A stretch of DNA of 64,000 nt from Halorubrum vacuolatum. GTDB lineage: Archaea; Halobacteriota; Halobacteria; Halobacteriales; Haloferacaceae. The stretch's first letter is position 1; every line of letters begins with the position of its first letter. Shown here in pieces: positions 55,773 to 64,000 of this stretch. The notes under the pieces are model-generated. The model saw only the letters and a program-made list of their open reading frames with translations, was not told where the DNA came from and made no database searches. Location: positions 211,616-275,615 of the forward strand of contig NZ_FZNQ01000003.1 in assembly GCF_900188065.1 (NCBI RefSeq), read 5' to 3'. Made by a program: the position numbers and the translations under genes.

Positions 55773-55842
55773 CTGCTACCTCCGTGACGGGCGGGATGGT
55801 TGTTTGACTGCGATTCGCTCGTTCGATTTGTGTAGTTTTCAT
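55765..55842 (-). CDS. Tiny 25-residue frame overlapping the integrase start
   Basis: [18 protein letters not shown]... starts at 55842 and ends with TAG at 55767-55765, eight bases inside the integrase. Its end covers the integrase Shine-Dalgarno. It may be a leader peptide that couples translation, or a chance frame. There is no clear TATA box in front of it. Confidence 0.4.
   Translation of the reverse strand: MKTTQIERANRSQTTIPPVTEVADE
55778..55783 (-). promoter_or_regulatory. Shine-Dalgarno for the integrase
   Basis: The minus strand reads GGAGGT five bases before the integrase ATG at 55772, with good spacing for 16S pairing. Most genes in this window appear leaderless, so this marks the integrase as an internal gene of a longer transcript. 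Confidence 0.65.
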
Positions 55843-55995
55843 TGGTGTGGGGTATTCGCGAGACCCACAACTGACAAGTCCCACCGACCACAATCAATGG
55901 TTGACGGCGTCGGTGTGACGTCGTTGTGCGGGAAGTTTGGCGTGTACGGGAGAGTTGGTACCTGGCCCGTCACGCCAGCCGGTACGGCGTTCGAA

Positions 55996-56130
55996 TTAGA
56001 TGTTCTCGTTCTTGAGGAGGTCGTCGACGGCCTCGTTATAATTAGAGAACCCCTCTCGGTCTCGATATTCGGCGAGCCGATCGCGAACGTCCTCTGTTAG
56101 CGGACCGACGGTTGTACCTCCAATAGGCAT
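55996..56130 (-). CDS. Small RHH/antitoxin-like protein
   Basis: 44 residues, MPIGGTTVGPLTEDVRDRLA then EYRDREGFSNYNEAVDDLL, ending with Asn-Glu-Asn-Ile. The pattern YRDREGFSNYNEAxDDLL matches short haloarchaeal ribbon-helix-helix or VapB-like proteins. A minus-strand TATA-like atatttattc lies 26 nt upstream. No adjacent toxin of known family. Probably in one transcript with the integrase behind it. The gap 55843-55995 holds nothing obvious. Confidence 0.55.
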   Translation of the reverse strand: MPIGGTTVGPLTEDVRDRLAEYRDREGFSNYNEAVDDLLKNENI

Positions 56131-56131
56131 A

Positions 56132-56213
56132 GTTGAACACATGGGCTGCGAATAAATATAGTTTGGGAGAATAATATCTGTTCAACCGATGGAAAAATAA
56201 GTAAGCTGAACAC
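56132..56213. promoter_or_regulatory. Repeated gttgaac elements between divergent genes
   Basis: gttgaacac at 56132-56140, its inverse tgttcaac at 56179-56186 and gctgaacac at 56205-56213 lie in the 94-base divergent promoter region of the 44-residue gene and the 167-residue gene. They flank A+T-rich boxes (aataaatata, gaataatatc). Could be operators of a repressor. Confidence 0.45.
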
Positions 56214-56224
56214 ATATCGTTCTA

Positions 56225-56728
56225 ATGAGCGAAATCGGATCTCTGTTGACGCCTACCCAGCGCGAATATCTTCGAGGAAAATCGGATATAACAGACGACA
56301 ACGAGCGAATGACACAGAACCGGATCAAAGACCGGATTACGCAAGGCCTAGTCGAAGACATCCAACTTCTTCAGCAGTCGATTGAATCTGATGCGGTATC
56401 GATCGAATACAAGGATATCGTAAATGACATGCCAAAAGGGACTCGTAGACAGTCTATCTCTCGGGCCATCGTGTTCATCTGTCGATTAGCAGCTGCGGAT
56501 GATATCGATGTAGACGATCTTCTAAAAGAAGTACAAATTGAGGTCAAAGAAGGCAGGAAGAGAGCAATCAGAGAAAGACTACGGAACGATGATGAATCAG
56601 TTACTATTAGCGAATTGTTGGAAGTCGTGAGTGCAGAGGAGGTGATTGGCGATATGTCGGATGAAATTGATACTGGACCGACTAGCATTGATCGATCAAA
56701 TAAAAGAGAAGACACTGACAACCAATGA
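56225..56728 (+). CDS. Haloarchaeal protein with LTPTQREYL motif, function unknown
   Basis: 167 residues, all helical and charged. The block LLTPTQREYLRGKSDI and RIKDRITQGLVEDIQLLQQS resembles a domain seen in several haloarchaeal proteins near mobile genes. Low GC (near 45 percent). Its start is preceded by the repeated gttgaac elements. Divergent from the 44-residue gene; possibly its regulator or partner. Confidence 0.6.
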   Translation: MSEIGSLLTPTQREYLRGKSDITDDNERMTQNRIKDRITQGLVEDIQLLQQSIESDAVSIEYKDIVNDMPKGTRRQSISRAIVFICRLAAADDIDVDDLLKEVQIEVKEGRKRAIRERLRNDDESVTISELLEVVSAEEVIGDMSDEIDTGPTSIDRSNKREDTDNQ

Positions 56729-56831
56729 AGTTAGTCAGCTCTGATGGGATGAATGCCTTTCTCGTCTATTTTAATGTCCGTGTGAATTGTTCACGTAACT
56801 ATTATGTTTAAGAAGATTGAAGTAGTGACAA

Positions 56832-58790
56832 ATGATAAGAAAAATTGGCAGATCAACACTTCTATCAACGATTGGAGCCGCGTCTGCTAGCGCTACAGTT
56901 ACATCTGAAACCACGGCAGCATTCCGGTCGAATCAGGGGGGCGAAACTGATAATCGCATCTCCTTCGACTGGAACGACGGGACGAAGCAGAATTGGAATA
57001 AAATCGAGGTCCGAAACGGGAATCCCTACAGATACGGATTCTCAGGCCATGTCTACGAGTTCAATGTGGTTAGTGATAACCCAATTAGCGGTGATTACTC
57101 TCCACAAATTGAATGTCTGAATGACGGGGTGTACGTCCAGAGTCCGGACTTGACCGAAGAACTGAACGAACCGATCAAGGCAGTATCAGCGATCTTTAGA
57201 CTTGAAGGTGATCTTGATGCTTCCGACTGGAATAACAACCGCTTTCGAGTGAACGACGCTGCTGGCGAGTCTAACGGCTATGTGCGGTTTGATCACGAGA
57301 ACATGCGTCTTGAGTGGCGCGGCAATGAAACGGAAGTTCTAGAACCGTTTGAGGAAGGAACCGAGTACGAGATTGAGATTACTGTTGACGGGGAAGCATT
57401 CGCCGTGGAGGTAGATGGTAATCGATACGACGGACTAGAGCCTCGCGAGGGTCAAGAGGCCAGTATTCATACGGTTGAGATGCGTTCACGTAACTGGGGC
57501 GGGACAGGTCCATCTCGGTATTCTGATTCGGTTTATTTCACTTGGGATGAATTTTTAGCCGTCGCTGATGATGACGCTTCGGAGGAGTCAGACCCCGGTG
57601 AGGATTCGCCGGACACCGATCCCGAAATACGGGGTCGACTCCAAGAAGCGAATACAGCAGCGCGTGTCACAATCGACGGCCGAGACTACTTAGTCCTAGA
57701 TCGAATACCCGAAGAGCCTGACGAGCGACTTGCGTTTACCACAACGGATCACTATCTTTTAGAACCGGATCCAGCGGTCAACGTGGCCATCAGCTATCGG
57801 TTTTGTGAATCATACAACACTGATAACCAGAGACGATTAGAATACACGAACGAACAGTATGAAGAGTACGGAGATTTAGAGTCTCTCGCGACAGTCGCCA
57901 ACCTTTTGAGCGAACTCAGTGGTGTCGTCGCACTCGCCAAGATTAGCCCTGCCTCAGCCGCCTCAAACGCTGTTGACTCGCTCCAAGTCGCCGTTGACTG
58001 GGGTGAGCGTCAAATAGACGACCCATACCACGAGCAGTTCGCTCGAATGGCCGCCGCGGCTGATGCGGTAAACTGGTCGGATGAGCACACTCCAGATCCC
58101 GGGGCCTCGTGGCTTGATCGCTCTGATCAGGCGCTTGAGTTAGCGGAGACTATGATCGGTGCGTATCAAGCGGCAGATGCAATTGGCGGACCTGAAGGAG
58201 TTATCAACTCAGCCGCGACGGTGCGTGAGGTGTTTGACGCTGCAGACGGGATACGCGATAACGTCTCTCCCGCTGATGTTGATGGGGTTGAAGACCTCTA
58301 TGATGGAGGGTTCACCGTACTCGCCAGTTTGGCAGCTAACACGGTAGTCGATTCGGTCTCTGGAATCGCCGAGGCACAGACTCGTATTGCCGCGATGGGA
58401 CAGGGCCAAGCAGCCGCCCGCCGTCCACTTCTTCACGAACTGATCGAGCTCGAAGAACGCGCTCGTGAGTTTGATATTGGGCCTGCCGGGGTCATTCGAA
58501 TTCACGCCTTACATCAGACAGACTATCAGATCGAAGCCGCCGGACTCTACGGACAAGCCGATCTCATGGAAGGCTATCAATCGGCCGGGCTCGGAAATGT
58601 AATCGCTCGGGTGAACGGAACAGATGGCCTCCCCGACCGTATGAGAGAGTTAGCCGAGACGTGGCGTGATCTAAGTCACTTCCATGGGGCATTAACAGGA
58701 CAGATTCTTGAATACAGCATCGAGGATTACAGTGAGTCACTGAATGCCGAATTATACGGTGAGCAGACACTACTGAACAGCGATGACTAA
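56832..58790 (+). CDS. Large protein with LamG-like domain, probably exported
   Basis: 652 residues. A weak signal-like start MIRKIGRSTLLSTIGAASAS is followed by a LamG/concanavalin-like beta-sandwich (about 40-250: FDWNDGTKQNWNKIEV, then FVxxDxENMRLEW-type strands and VEMRSRNWGG). An acidic Asp/Glu/Pro linker (near 250-275) and a long helical C-terminal region of about 360 residues with low similarity to anything I know complete it. It overlaps the start of the next gene by 8 nt, so both are translated together. A TATA-like actattatg 26 to 34 nt before the start. Confidence 0.6.
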   Translation: MIRKIGRSTLLSTIGAASASATVTSETTAAFRSNQGGETDNRISFDWNDGTKQNWNKIEVRNGNPYRYGFSGHVYEFNVVSDNPISGDYSPQIECLNDGVYVQSPDLTEELNEPIKAVSAIFRLEGDLDASDWNNNRFRVNDAAGESNGYVRFDHENMRLEWRGNETEVLEPFEEGTEYEIEITVDGEAFAVEVDGNRYDGLEPREGQEASIHTVEMRSRNWGGTGPSRYSDSVYFTWDEFLAVADDDASEESDPGEDSPDTDPEIRGRLQEANTAARVTIDGRDYLVLDRIPEEPDERLAFTTTDHYLLEPDPAVNVAISYRFCESYNTDNQRRLEYTNEQYEEYGDLESLATVANLLSELSGVVALAKISPASAASNAVDSLQVAVDWGERQIDDPYHEQFARMAAAADAVNWSDEHTPDPGASWLDRSDQALELAETMIGAYQAADAIGGPEGVINSAATVREVFDAADGIRDNVSPADVDGVEDLYDGGFTVLASLAANTVVDSVSGIAEAQTRIAAMGQGQAAARRPLLHELIELEERAREFDIGPAGVIRIHALHQTDYQIEAAGLYGQADLMEGYQSAGLGNVIARVNGTDGLPDRMRELAETWRDLSHFHGALTGQILEYSIEDYSESLNAELYGEQTLLNSDD

Positions 58791-59478
58791 CAACAATCAA
58801 CCCAAGCAGAAAGATGGACTGACAGAGGACACACAGCGCTACCGCTCCAACGCCTCATCGGCTTCTGAATATGGTTCAACACTGAGGCTAGCGCCCTCTC
58901 GCCGTGGGTTGCTCGGTGCCTTTGCCGCGACTGGGGCTGTCGCCGGCGGGATTGCATGGTTTGGGGTTGGAAACACAGATATGCTTCCGGTCAGTCAAGA
59001 GGATGAGCAAGAGGAGGATGAGACTGCTGATCGGGACCTTCTTTTGGATCTGGAGTCGGAGATTCGCAAGGAACTACACGACGACCGAGCTTCAGTGCTT
59101 CCGTCATTTGAATACGATCCGATCGATGAACAGCTCGGTCATGATGGCGTTGAGCGAGTGGTCGCTGAGCCGCTTGACACCGAATCTGGAGACCGTTTAG
59201 TACTGTTAGCAAACGATGATGCAGCACAGACAATCATGGAAATGTTTGTGAGTCAGTGGGCCGATTCTACGGAAAGTTCAGGCGAATATGATGTCTCAAT
59301 AAACGATGAAGAAGTCACGTTTGAGGTTTTCGCTGGGAGTACGCTCTACCTTGGTATAGCAGTTCGAGACTCGTCTACTGCCGAAGAGGTGGAACTCCTG
59401 GCCGCTAGAGGAACTGATGAAGGGCTCCTAGAAGAGGCTATAGATGGTTTTGTACAGATGTACACCACGTTAGAATAG
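58783..59478 (+). CDS. Probable Tat-exported or membrane-anchored protein, unknown family
   Basis: 231 residues. After 38 polar residues comes a Tat-like motif SRRGLLGAFAATGAVAGGIA (about 39-58) that can be an export signal or a membrane anchor. The mature part is acidic: a coiled stretch DRDLLLDLESEIRKELHDD and a beta-rich end FEVFAGSTLYLGIAVRD. Translated with the 652-residue gene through an 8-nt overlap, so the two probably form an envelope complex. Confidence 0.6.
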   Translation: MTNNNQPKQKDGLTEDTQRYRSNASSASEYGSTLRLAPSRRGLLGAFAATGAVAGGIAWFGVGNTDMLPVSQEDEQEEDETADRDLLLDLESEIRKELHDDRASVLPSFEYDPIDEQLGHDGVERVVAEPLDTESGDRLVLLANDDAAQTIMEMFVSQWADSTESSGEYDVSINDEEVTFEVFAGSTLYLGIAVRDSSTAEEVELLAARGTDEGLLEEAIDGFVQMYTTLE

Positions 59479-59531
59479 TATTTCCTCAGCTAGAAAGACA
59501 ATTGCTTAACTCAATTAAGAAATCCAATATA

Positions 59532-60359
59532 CTACTCTGAGACATGAATGTGCCCGCCAACTAGCTCTTCTAACCGAGTGATCCGTTCGTTGAGATTAGC
59601 GTCGTCGCTAGGTAGTTTCTTCTTATCAATAGGTCGGACATCCTCAAGAGCAGCATCAACTCGGTCGTCATTTGCCTCACCCAGTAAGTACAGATCTCGA
59701 CGCTCATTGGTAAGGCTCCGGAGGGTAGATTCTGGGATTCCTGTGTCCTTAGCCACGTCAGCATACGTCTTACCACGCTCGATGCCGGATAGGGCCTCAC
59801 GAATATGAAGATACTCTGCAGGATCAACGCGGAGATATCCGTCTTCGACAACGAATCCAGCTGGTGGCCGACCAGTCCATTTGCCAGCCTTCTGGGCGGC
59901 GCGGACACCGGAGCGGATCCGTTGGAGCTTCTGTTGGTGTTCGATCTGGGCGAGATCACCCATCAATCGCGCAACCATGCTGTAGATCGTTTGCTGCAGC
60001 TCTCCGTCGTCGACGTGTATATTTAGCCCCACGTCAAGAGCCTCAACCCCAGTGTCGTGTTCGAGACAGTGCTGGATGAACTCGTGAATCTCGGTCGGCC
60101 CAAGCCGGGAAAGTCGGCTGATCTCGTGAACGACGACGAGATCAAACTTACCGCTCGCAACATCGTCGAGGAGCTCGCTATATACATCACGCGTGTCAGT
60201 ATCCGCTGCACCAGAGACGACTTCAGGGTATTCCTCGATTTGCTCAACACCCAGTCCATCGAGATGATCGCGTGCCTCATCGAGTTGTCGAGCAACGTCC
60301 TGGTCAGCGGTCGAGACTCGAGCGTAGATCGCAGCCGAGGCGAGCCCTGTCTCAGTCAT
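59532..60359 (-). CDS. Serine recombinase (resolvase/invertase)
   Basis: 275 residues. The N-terminal catalytic domain has IYARVSTADQD with the nucleophile Ser and the HEISRLSR motif. Then a helical linker, SGVRAAQKAGKWTGRPPAGF and an HTH region (about 180-225). All family residues are present. A TATA-like tttatatatag on the minus strand lies about 25 nt upstream. May resolve or invert DNA in the island. Confidence 0.9.
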   Translation of the reverse strand: MTETGLASAAIYARVSTADQDVARQLDEARDHLDGLGVEQIEEYPEVVSGAADTDTRDVYSELLDDVASGKFDLVVVHEISRLSRLGPTEIHEFIQHCLEHDTGVEALDVGLNIHVDDGELQQTIYSMVARLMGDLAQIEHQQKLQRIRSGVRAAQKAGKWTGRPPAGFVVEDGYLRVDPAEYLHIREALSGIERGKTYADVAKDTGIPESTLRSLTNERRDLYLLGEANDDRVDAALEDVRPIDKKKLPSDDANLNERITRLEELVGGHIHVSE

Positions 60360-61327
60360 GTTCTCGCGTACGTGTTCTATATATAAACAAAGGGGGTTTC
60401 TGCGGTGTGTCGTATACCATTAGGTATCTGCACTTCTGTCGATGGGAATCTGTGACGGTGATCTGTCGCGAGATAAGGATCAACGCAGCACTATTGATGA
60501 GACTCAGCGCTGGTCTTCGGAGTTTTTCCATCCCAAATCGTCATTCGCGAAAAACAAGTGACGGCAGAAGCTAAGGATATCTCTATTGATCCCCATGAGT
60601 CGAGTCAGAACGGATGGCACAGTCTCAGAGTCGGGTGGTCGATGCATTCTCTATATTTATCAGCGGCTGAGGGTCCTATTCAGCTTCTTTTAAGACTGGC
60701 CTGCTGAATACAGGGTGCACTTGTATATGACGGAACCTGTTAAAAACCGACCTCAAGCTCCCGTGGTTGGTGAGATACAAGGACGGCAGCTGGCTCACAT
60801 CACTCGCAAATACAAATATTGCGGACGACGGCAATTCGGTTGGGTGGTTTTTCTGGATGTTTGTCGGGAGGTACAGCGCGCTGTTCACGCCGCGGAGATG
60901 GGTCGAGTCGAATGCGACTAGGTCGCCAACACCCGCGTCCGCGTCGTGCATCATCTTAATCATAGCACTGTTCCGCTGTTGAAGATTTTCGGCACCGATG
61001 TCGCAGCAGGCGGATCGGAAGTCGCCGACTTGCTCAAGTCGGACCTATACGCTGGCGCAAACTTTGGAGTCTAGATTTTTGTTCACATTGGCTCGAGTCC
61101 TTTATATACAGGTCATGAGTTGAGTAGGCCTAACTTTGTAGTCTACAGGATAACTCCCGAGCTCATCTAAGAGGCGTCATAACGCCCAGAAGATTGGCTC
61201 TGTAGGTGTGGATCATACCCACAAGCAGTAGTAGGGAAATTAATGCGATCCACAGGCGATACGGTTCACCCCGCTCAGATGACGGGAACCGACGTATCGA
61301 TGGATGGAGACTCGATAAGGCCCCCAA
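60360..61327. other. Intergenic stretch, mostly without genes
   Basis: 968 bases. It holds the serine recombinase promoter (60377-60386), a TATA-like tttatataca near 61099-61108 with no gene after it, an inverted repeat tattcagc/gctgaata (60677-60684, 60703-60710) and one degraded frame described separately. The rest shows nothing I can name. Confidence 0.5.
60676..61044 (-). pseudogene. Degraded or orphan frame
   Basis: An open minus-strand frame with a possible ATG at 60963. It reads VRLEQVGDFRSACCDIGAEN, then QQRNSAMIKMMHDADAG and VGDLVAFDSTHLRGVNSALY before losing protein character. It follows a stop at 61045-61047. Composition suggests part of a real gene, family unknown. Stop lies within the inverted repeat. 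Confidence 0.3.
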
Positions 61328-64000
61328 CTACTGGTTGCTGTCGAGGACGTGCTCCAACAGCGTCGCCAGAACCAGCACCTCCAAGCCCTCCTCATCATCT
61401 CGGTCTACCTCAGAACGAAACTCGTCGGGAGTGGCCTCTGGTTTTCGACCGGCACAAGCGTCGAACAGCGCTGTCGCCGTATCTGAAAGGTTCTCGCGGT
61501 ACCGCGCAACGGCGGTGGTCAGGTCAGACTCGTCAACGGTATCGGGATCAAGCCAGCCCATTTCAATGTGGGCCCAGAGAGCGATGCCAGCGGTCACCGC
61601 AGCGTGAATCTCTGAGGGATCGTCTACGTCCTCGCGCATTTCCCAAGCAAAGGCGAACGCACGGACTGCTTGCTCGGCCTCGTTGTCGTGGACTGCCCGG
61701 AGTGCGGCAGTGTAGATTTCCGAGACGCTCGGTTCTGACCCATCTTCCGGAGAGGAATCATCCGTTGTCGGTTCATCTTGTGGATCTGAACCACTGCTCT
61801 CTTCTCGAACCGGTTGTTCGCCTGACTCGTCGGTATCGGGAACTAGCAGGTCCAGTAGTTTGGCAAAGATCATTGTTTCAAGCTCGTCTTTCCCGAGATC
61901 GTTCTCGTCGACATCATCAAGGAATTCGTCCGGCGTGTGGGCGGTCTCCCCGCCGGTGAGATGTTCGAAGGCAGCCAAAACAGCAGGTGAAAGCTCATCA
62001 CGGGTGGATGCTACGCCCTCAGCCAGATCCTCTCGGTCGATAGCCCTCGAGTCGACCATTCCCATATCGACGTGTGCCAGCAACCCCACGCCTGCAGCCA
62101 CCACATCCCGATGTGTGCTGTCATCTCCTTCGTCCCGTTCTTCCCAGGCAGTGTGAAGCCTCTGTATCGCCGTTTCCGGATCGCTCTGAGCCATTGCTCT
62201 CAGTGCTGCTTCGTAGTATTCCGCTGGACCCGGCGGATCCAAGAGGTACGAAACCAGCGACGCATACGCCAAGGACTCCAAGTCGTCGACATTGTGTGGC
62301 TCGCTCTCGGCGTCGATCCCCTCGGTGAGGGCGTCGGGATCGACTCCGGGTTCGTGTTCGTCCTCACGAATCACACCAACGAGCGCTGTGACGGGAGCAG
62401 ACAGCTCCACATCGGCAGATTCGACCTCGGCGAGGACACTCTCGGGTGACGGTTCTGGGTCGTCTTCGAGCGCCAGATGTGCTGCATATCCGACGCCAGC
62501 AGCGACAGCGTGTCCGTGGGCAGTCGTTTCGGAGTCGTGAGTGTCGCGTCGGAGCCAGGCCAGTTCCAGCAGTCGCTCGGCCACGTCCCTATTCTGGTCG
62601 CGGATGGCTTGCAGGCCAGCGCGGTACAGGCGCGTCGTCGCGTCGCGGTCGTCTGCGAACGTGGCAGCTTCAGCCAATAACTCAACAGACTGGTTGGTGT
62701 CGTCGCTGTCGTCAAGGGTACTCGAAGCCGCGGCGTAGCCGAATCCGAGGGTGCGGTCTCTGAGTGGGTCGTCCGGTCGGTCGTCTGCGAGTTCCAGCAA
62801 CCACTCTGAGACATCGGCGTGAGCGAGGCGCTCGTCTGTTCGGGCGAGTGCATCCACCACGAATGTGAGATCGTCGGAAGCACCAGCACCGAGGGCCTGC
62901 GGTGCGTATCTGCCGGGGTCGCTTTCGAGTTTCTGGTCGCCAAAGGTCCACATACCGAACACGGCGTCGGCGAGAGCGCTCGCAAGCAGGTCAAGACGGG
63001 CGTTTTTATCAGTTAGTACCGGGTCGTCGGATTCGACAGTGCGGGAACGTAACTCAAGGATGAAAACTGGCAGTGCTTCGGGGAGTACTTGGGCCTGGAG
63101 ACACGAGATGTAGTACACTCGCTGGTAGTCTCGGGAGAAGCCGTCAAGATCAGCCTGGTCGACAGCGTCCAGTGCGTGTGAGAAGGTTACTTTGGACCAT
63201 TCGTCGGGGTGTTCGACTGCTTGACTCGTTTGTATCTGCGCGACCGTCATTGCCGTGACATTGGCTGTAAACGCTACTGACGAGGCGAGAGACGCTTCGG
63301 TTTTACCGAGAGTAGGCAGACGATGTGCGAGTTGGTCAAGCCAGGCCTGGACACGATCGGTCTCGGGGTCGGCGTACGTGTCCGCGAGCTTCTTTATCGC
63401 CATCGAGTAGACGTTGGAGAGGAATTGTGCCGCGTCGTCAGGTTGATCGTCGCTGTTGGCGGTGGTGGTCGCACGGTGTTCGAGTTGGTCAAGCCAGGCC
63501 TGGACACGATCGGTCTCGGGGTCGGCGTACGTGTCCGCGAGCTTCTTTATCGCCATCGAGTAGACGTTGGAGAGGAATTGTGCCGCGTCGGCTTTGTGCT
63601 CGTCGCTGTTGGCGGTGGTGGTCGCACGGTGTTCGAGTTGGTCAAGCCAGGCCTGGACACGATCGGTCTCGGGGTCGGCGTACGTGTCCGCGAGATTATT
63701 TATCGCCATCGAGTAGACGTTTTCCAGGAATTGTGCCGCGTCGGCTTTGTGCTCGTCGCTGTTGGCGGTGGTGGTCGCACGGTGTTCGAGTTGGTCAAGC
63801 CAGGCCTGGACACGATCGGTCTCGGGGTCGGCGTACGTGTCCGCGAGCTTCTTTATCGCCATCGAGTAGACGTTGGAGAGGAATTGTGCCGCGTCGTCAG
63901 GTTGATCGTCGCTGTTGGCGGTGGTGGTCGCACGGTGTTCGAGTTGGTCAAGCCAGGCCTGGACACGATCGGTCTCGGGGTCGGCGTACGTGTCCGCGAG
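61328..64000 (-). CDS. Very large helical repeat protein (N-terminus outside window)
   Basis: At least 890 residues in the window, open to the end. From N to C: near-identical 51-residue units (LADTYADPETDRVQAWLDQL...AAQFLSNVYS), then a diverged copy, then a middle region (about 63250-62640), then three looser repeats of about 130 to 165 residues (starting near 62628, 62220 and 61712), each Tyr-x-x-Ala-Leu-x-Ala... then Ala-Gly-(Val/Ile)-(Gly/Ala)...Ala-His. All-helical, acidic, resembling TPR/HEAT-like scaffolds. Function unknown. Follows and faces the serine recombinase region. Stop TAG at 61328-61330. Confidence 0.65.
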   Translation of the reverse strand, partial: LADTYADPETDRVQAWLDQLEHRATTTANSDDQPDDAAQFLSNVYSMAIKKLADTYADPETDRVQAWLDQLEHRATTTANSDEHKADAAQFLENVYSMAINNLADTYADPETDRVQAWLDQLEHRATTTANSDEHKADAAQFLSNVYSMAIKKLADTYADPETDRVQAWLDQLEHRATTTANSDDQPDDAAQFLSNVYSMAIKKLADTYADPETDRVQAWLDQLAHRLPTLGKTEASLASSVAFTANVTAMTVAQIQTSQAVEHPDEWSKVTFSHALDAVDQADLDGFSRDYQRVYYISCLQAQVLPEALPVFILELRSRTVESDDPVLTDKNARLDLLASALADAVFGMWTFGDQKLESDPGRYAPQALGAGASDDLTFVVDALARTDERLAHADVSEWLLELADDRPDDPLRDRTLGFGYAAASSTLDDSDDTNQSVELLAEAATFADDRDATTRLYRAGLQAIRDQNRDVAERLLELAWLRRDTHDSETTAHGHAVAAGVGYAAHLALEDDPEPSPESVLAEVESADVELSAPVTALVGVIREDEHEPGVDPDALTEGIDAESEPHNVDDLESLAYASLVSYLLDPPGPAEYYEAALRAMAQSDPETAIQRLHTAWEERDEGDDSTHRDVVAAGVGLLAHVDMGMVDSRAIDREDLAEGVASTRDELSPAVLAAFEHLTGGETAHTPDEFLDDVDENDLGKDELETMIFAKLLDLLVPDTDESGEQPVREESSGSDPQDEPTTDDSSPEDGSEPSVSEIYTAALRAVHDNEAEQAVRAFAFAWEMREDVDDPSEIHAAVTAGIALWAHIEMGWLDPDTVDESDLTTAVARYRENLSDTATALFDACAGRKPEATPDEFRSEVDRDDEEGLEVLVLATLLEHVLDSNQ
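63404..64000 (-). repeat. 153-bp tandem coding repeat, at least 3.9 copies
   Basis: Units start at 63862, 63709 and 63556 (minus-strand reading, 153 bases each) with part of a further unit up to 64000, and a diverged one after 63403. The units are almost identical even at silent positions. They differ at three places: Lys-Lys or Asn-Asn after MAI, Glu-Asn or Ser-Asn before Val-Tyr-Ser, and DEHKAD or DDQPDD in the loop. Confidence 0.95.

Larger units (their letters stand above)
53226..64000. mobile_element. Candidate integrated accessory island (right end outside window)
   Basis: From the CDF gene on, gene spacing is irregular and GC drops markedly, most clearly between about 55.8 and 60.7 kb. 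The stretch encodes a tyrosine integrase and a serine resolvase, and contains gene remnants and proteins of unknown family. I see no tRNA or paired att site at the left edge, so the border is approximate, and the element may be a mosaic of several insertions. Confidence 0.5.

Noticed and set aside
63404..64000. CRISPR array
   Set aside because: Repeats are 153 bp, coding and without spacers; no cas genes in the window.

Overview
The window is archaeal and clearly haloarchaeal (class Halobacteria). Proteins are strongly acidic, most of the DNA is GC-rich with G or C at third codon positions, and many genes look leaderless, with a TATA-like box 25 to 30 nt before the start codon. It carries FtsZ2, NcsA, a complete A-type ATP synthase operon, archaeal DHQ synthase II, TiaS, RIO2 kinase, HemAT and FlaD/E-domain proteins. 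Gene content fits a Haloferacales-type genome, but I cannot name the genus from sequence alone.

Layout. 1-8 kb: end of a likely cdrS, then ftsZ2, ncsA facing it, two alpha/beta hydrolases, a DUF4442 protein, a glutaredoxin/redoxin pair and a CNNM/CorC-type CBS membrane protein. 8-17 kb: the A-type ATP synthase operon atpHIKECFABD on the minus strand. 17-32 kb: a MinD-like ATPase with a bacterial-style membrane-targeting tail, an HTH regulator, tiaS, pheA, the globin-coupled transducer HemAT, a RIO2 kinase, a lipoate ligase, endonuclease IV, a methyltransferase, DHQ synthase II, a TRASH-domain Lrp regulator, a PAS histidine kinase and tRNA-Gln(UUG) with a duplicated 3' end. 32-53 kb: mostly small conserved housekeeping genes, a divergent pair sharing one palindromic TATA box, a UspA protein, an actin homologue translationally coupled to a FlaD/E-domain protein, hisH, a phosphonate-type ABC transporter (phnDCE), a family 4 uracil-DNA glycosylase, a DUF99 protein, an RNB exoribonuclease, an MFS transporter, a LOV-domain histidine kinase and a CDF cation transporter.

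From about 53.2 kb to the end the character changes. Gene density falls, A+T rises, and recombinases appear (a tyrosine integrase and a serine resolvase), with gene remnants, tiny genes and proteins without recognisable function. This looks like an integrated accessory island whose right end lies outside the window. Its cargo is a divergent small-gene pair with shared repeats (55996-56728), a coupled pair of probable envelope proteins (56832-59478) and a very large protein with near-identical 153-bp repeats that runs off the window (61328-64000).

The candidates most worth following as new biology are the actin plus FlaD/E-domain operon, the LOV kinase, the MinD-like protein with its long acidic linker, and the island proteins.
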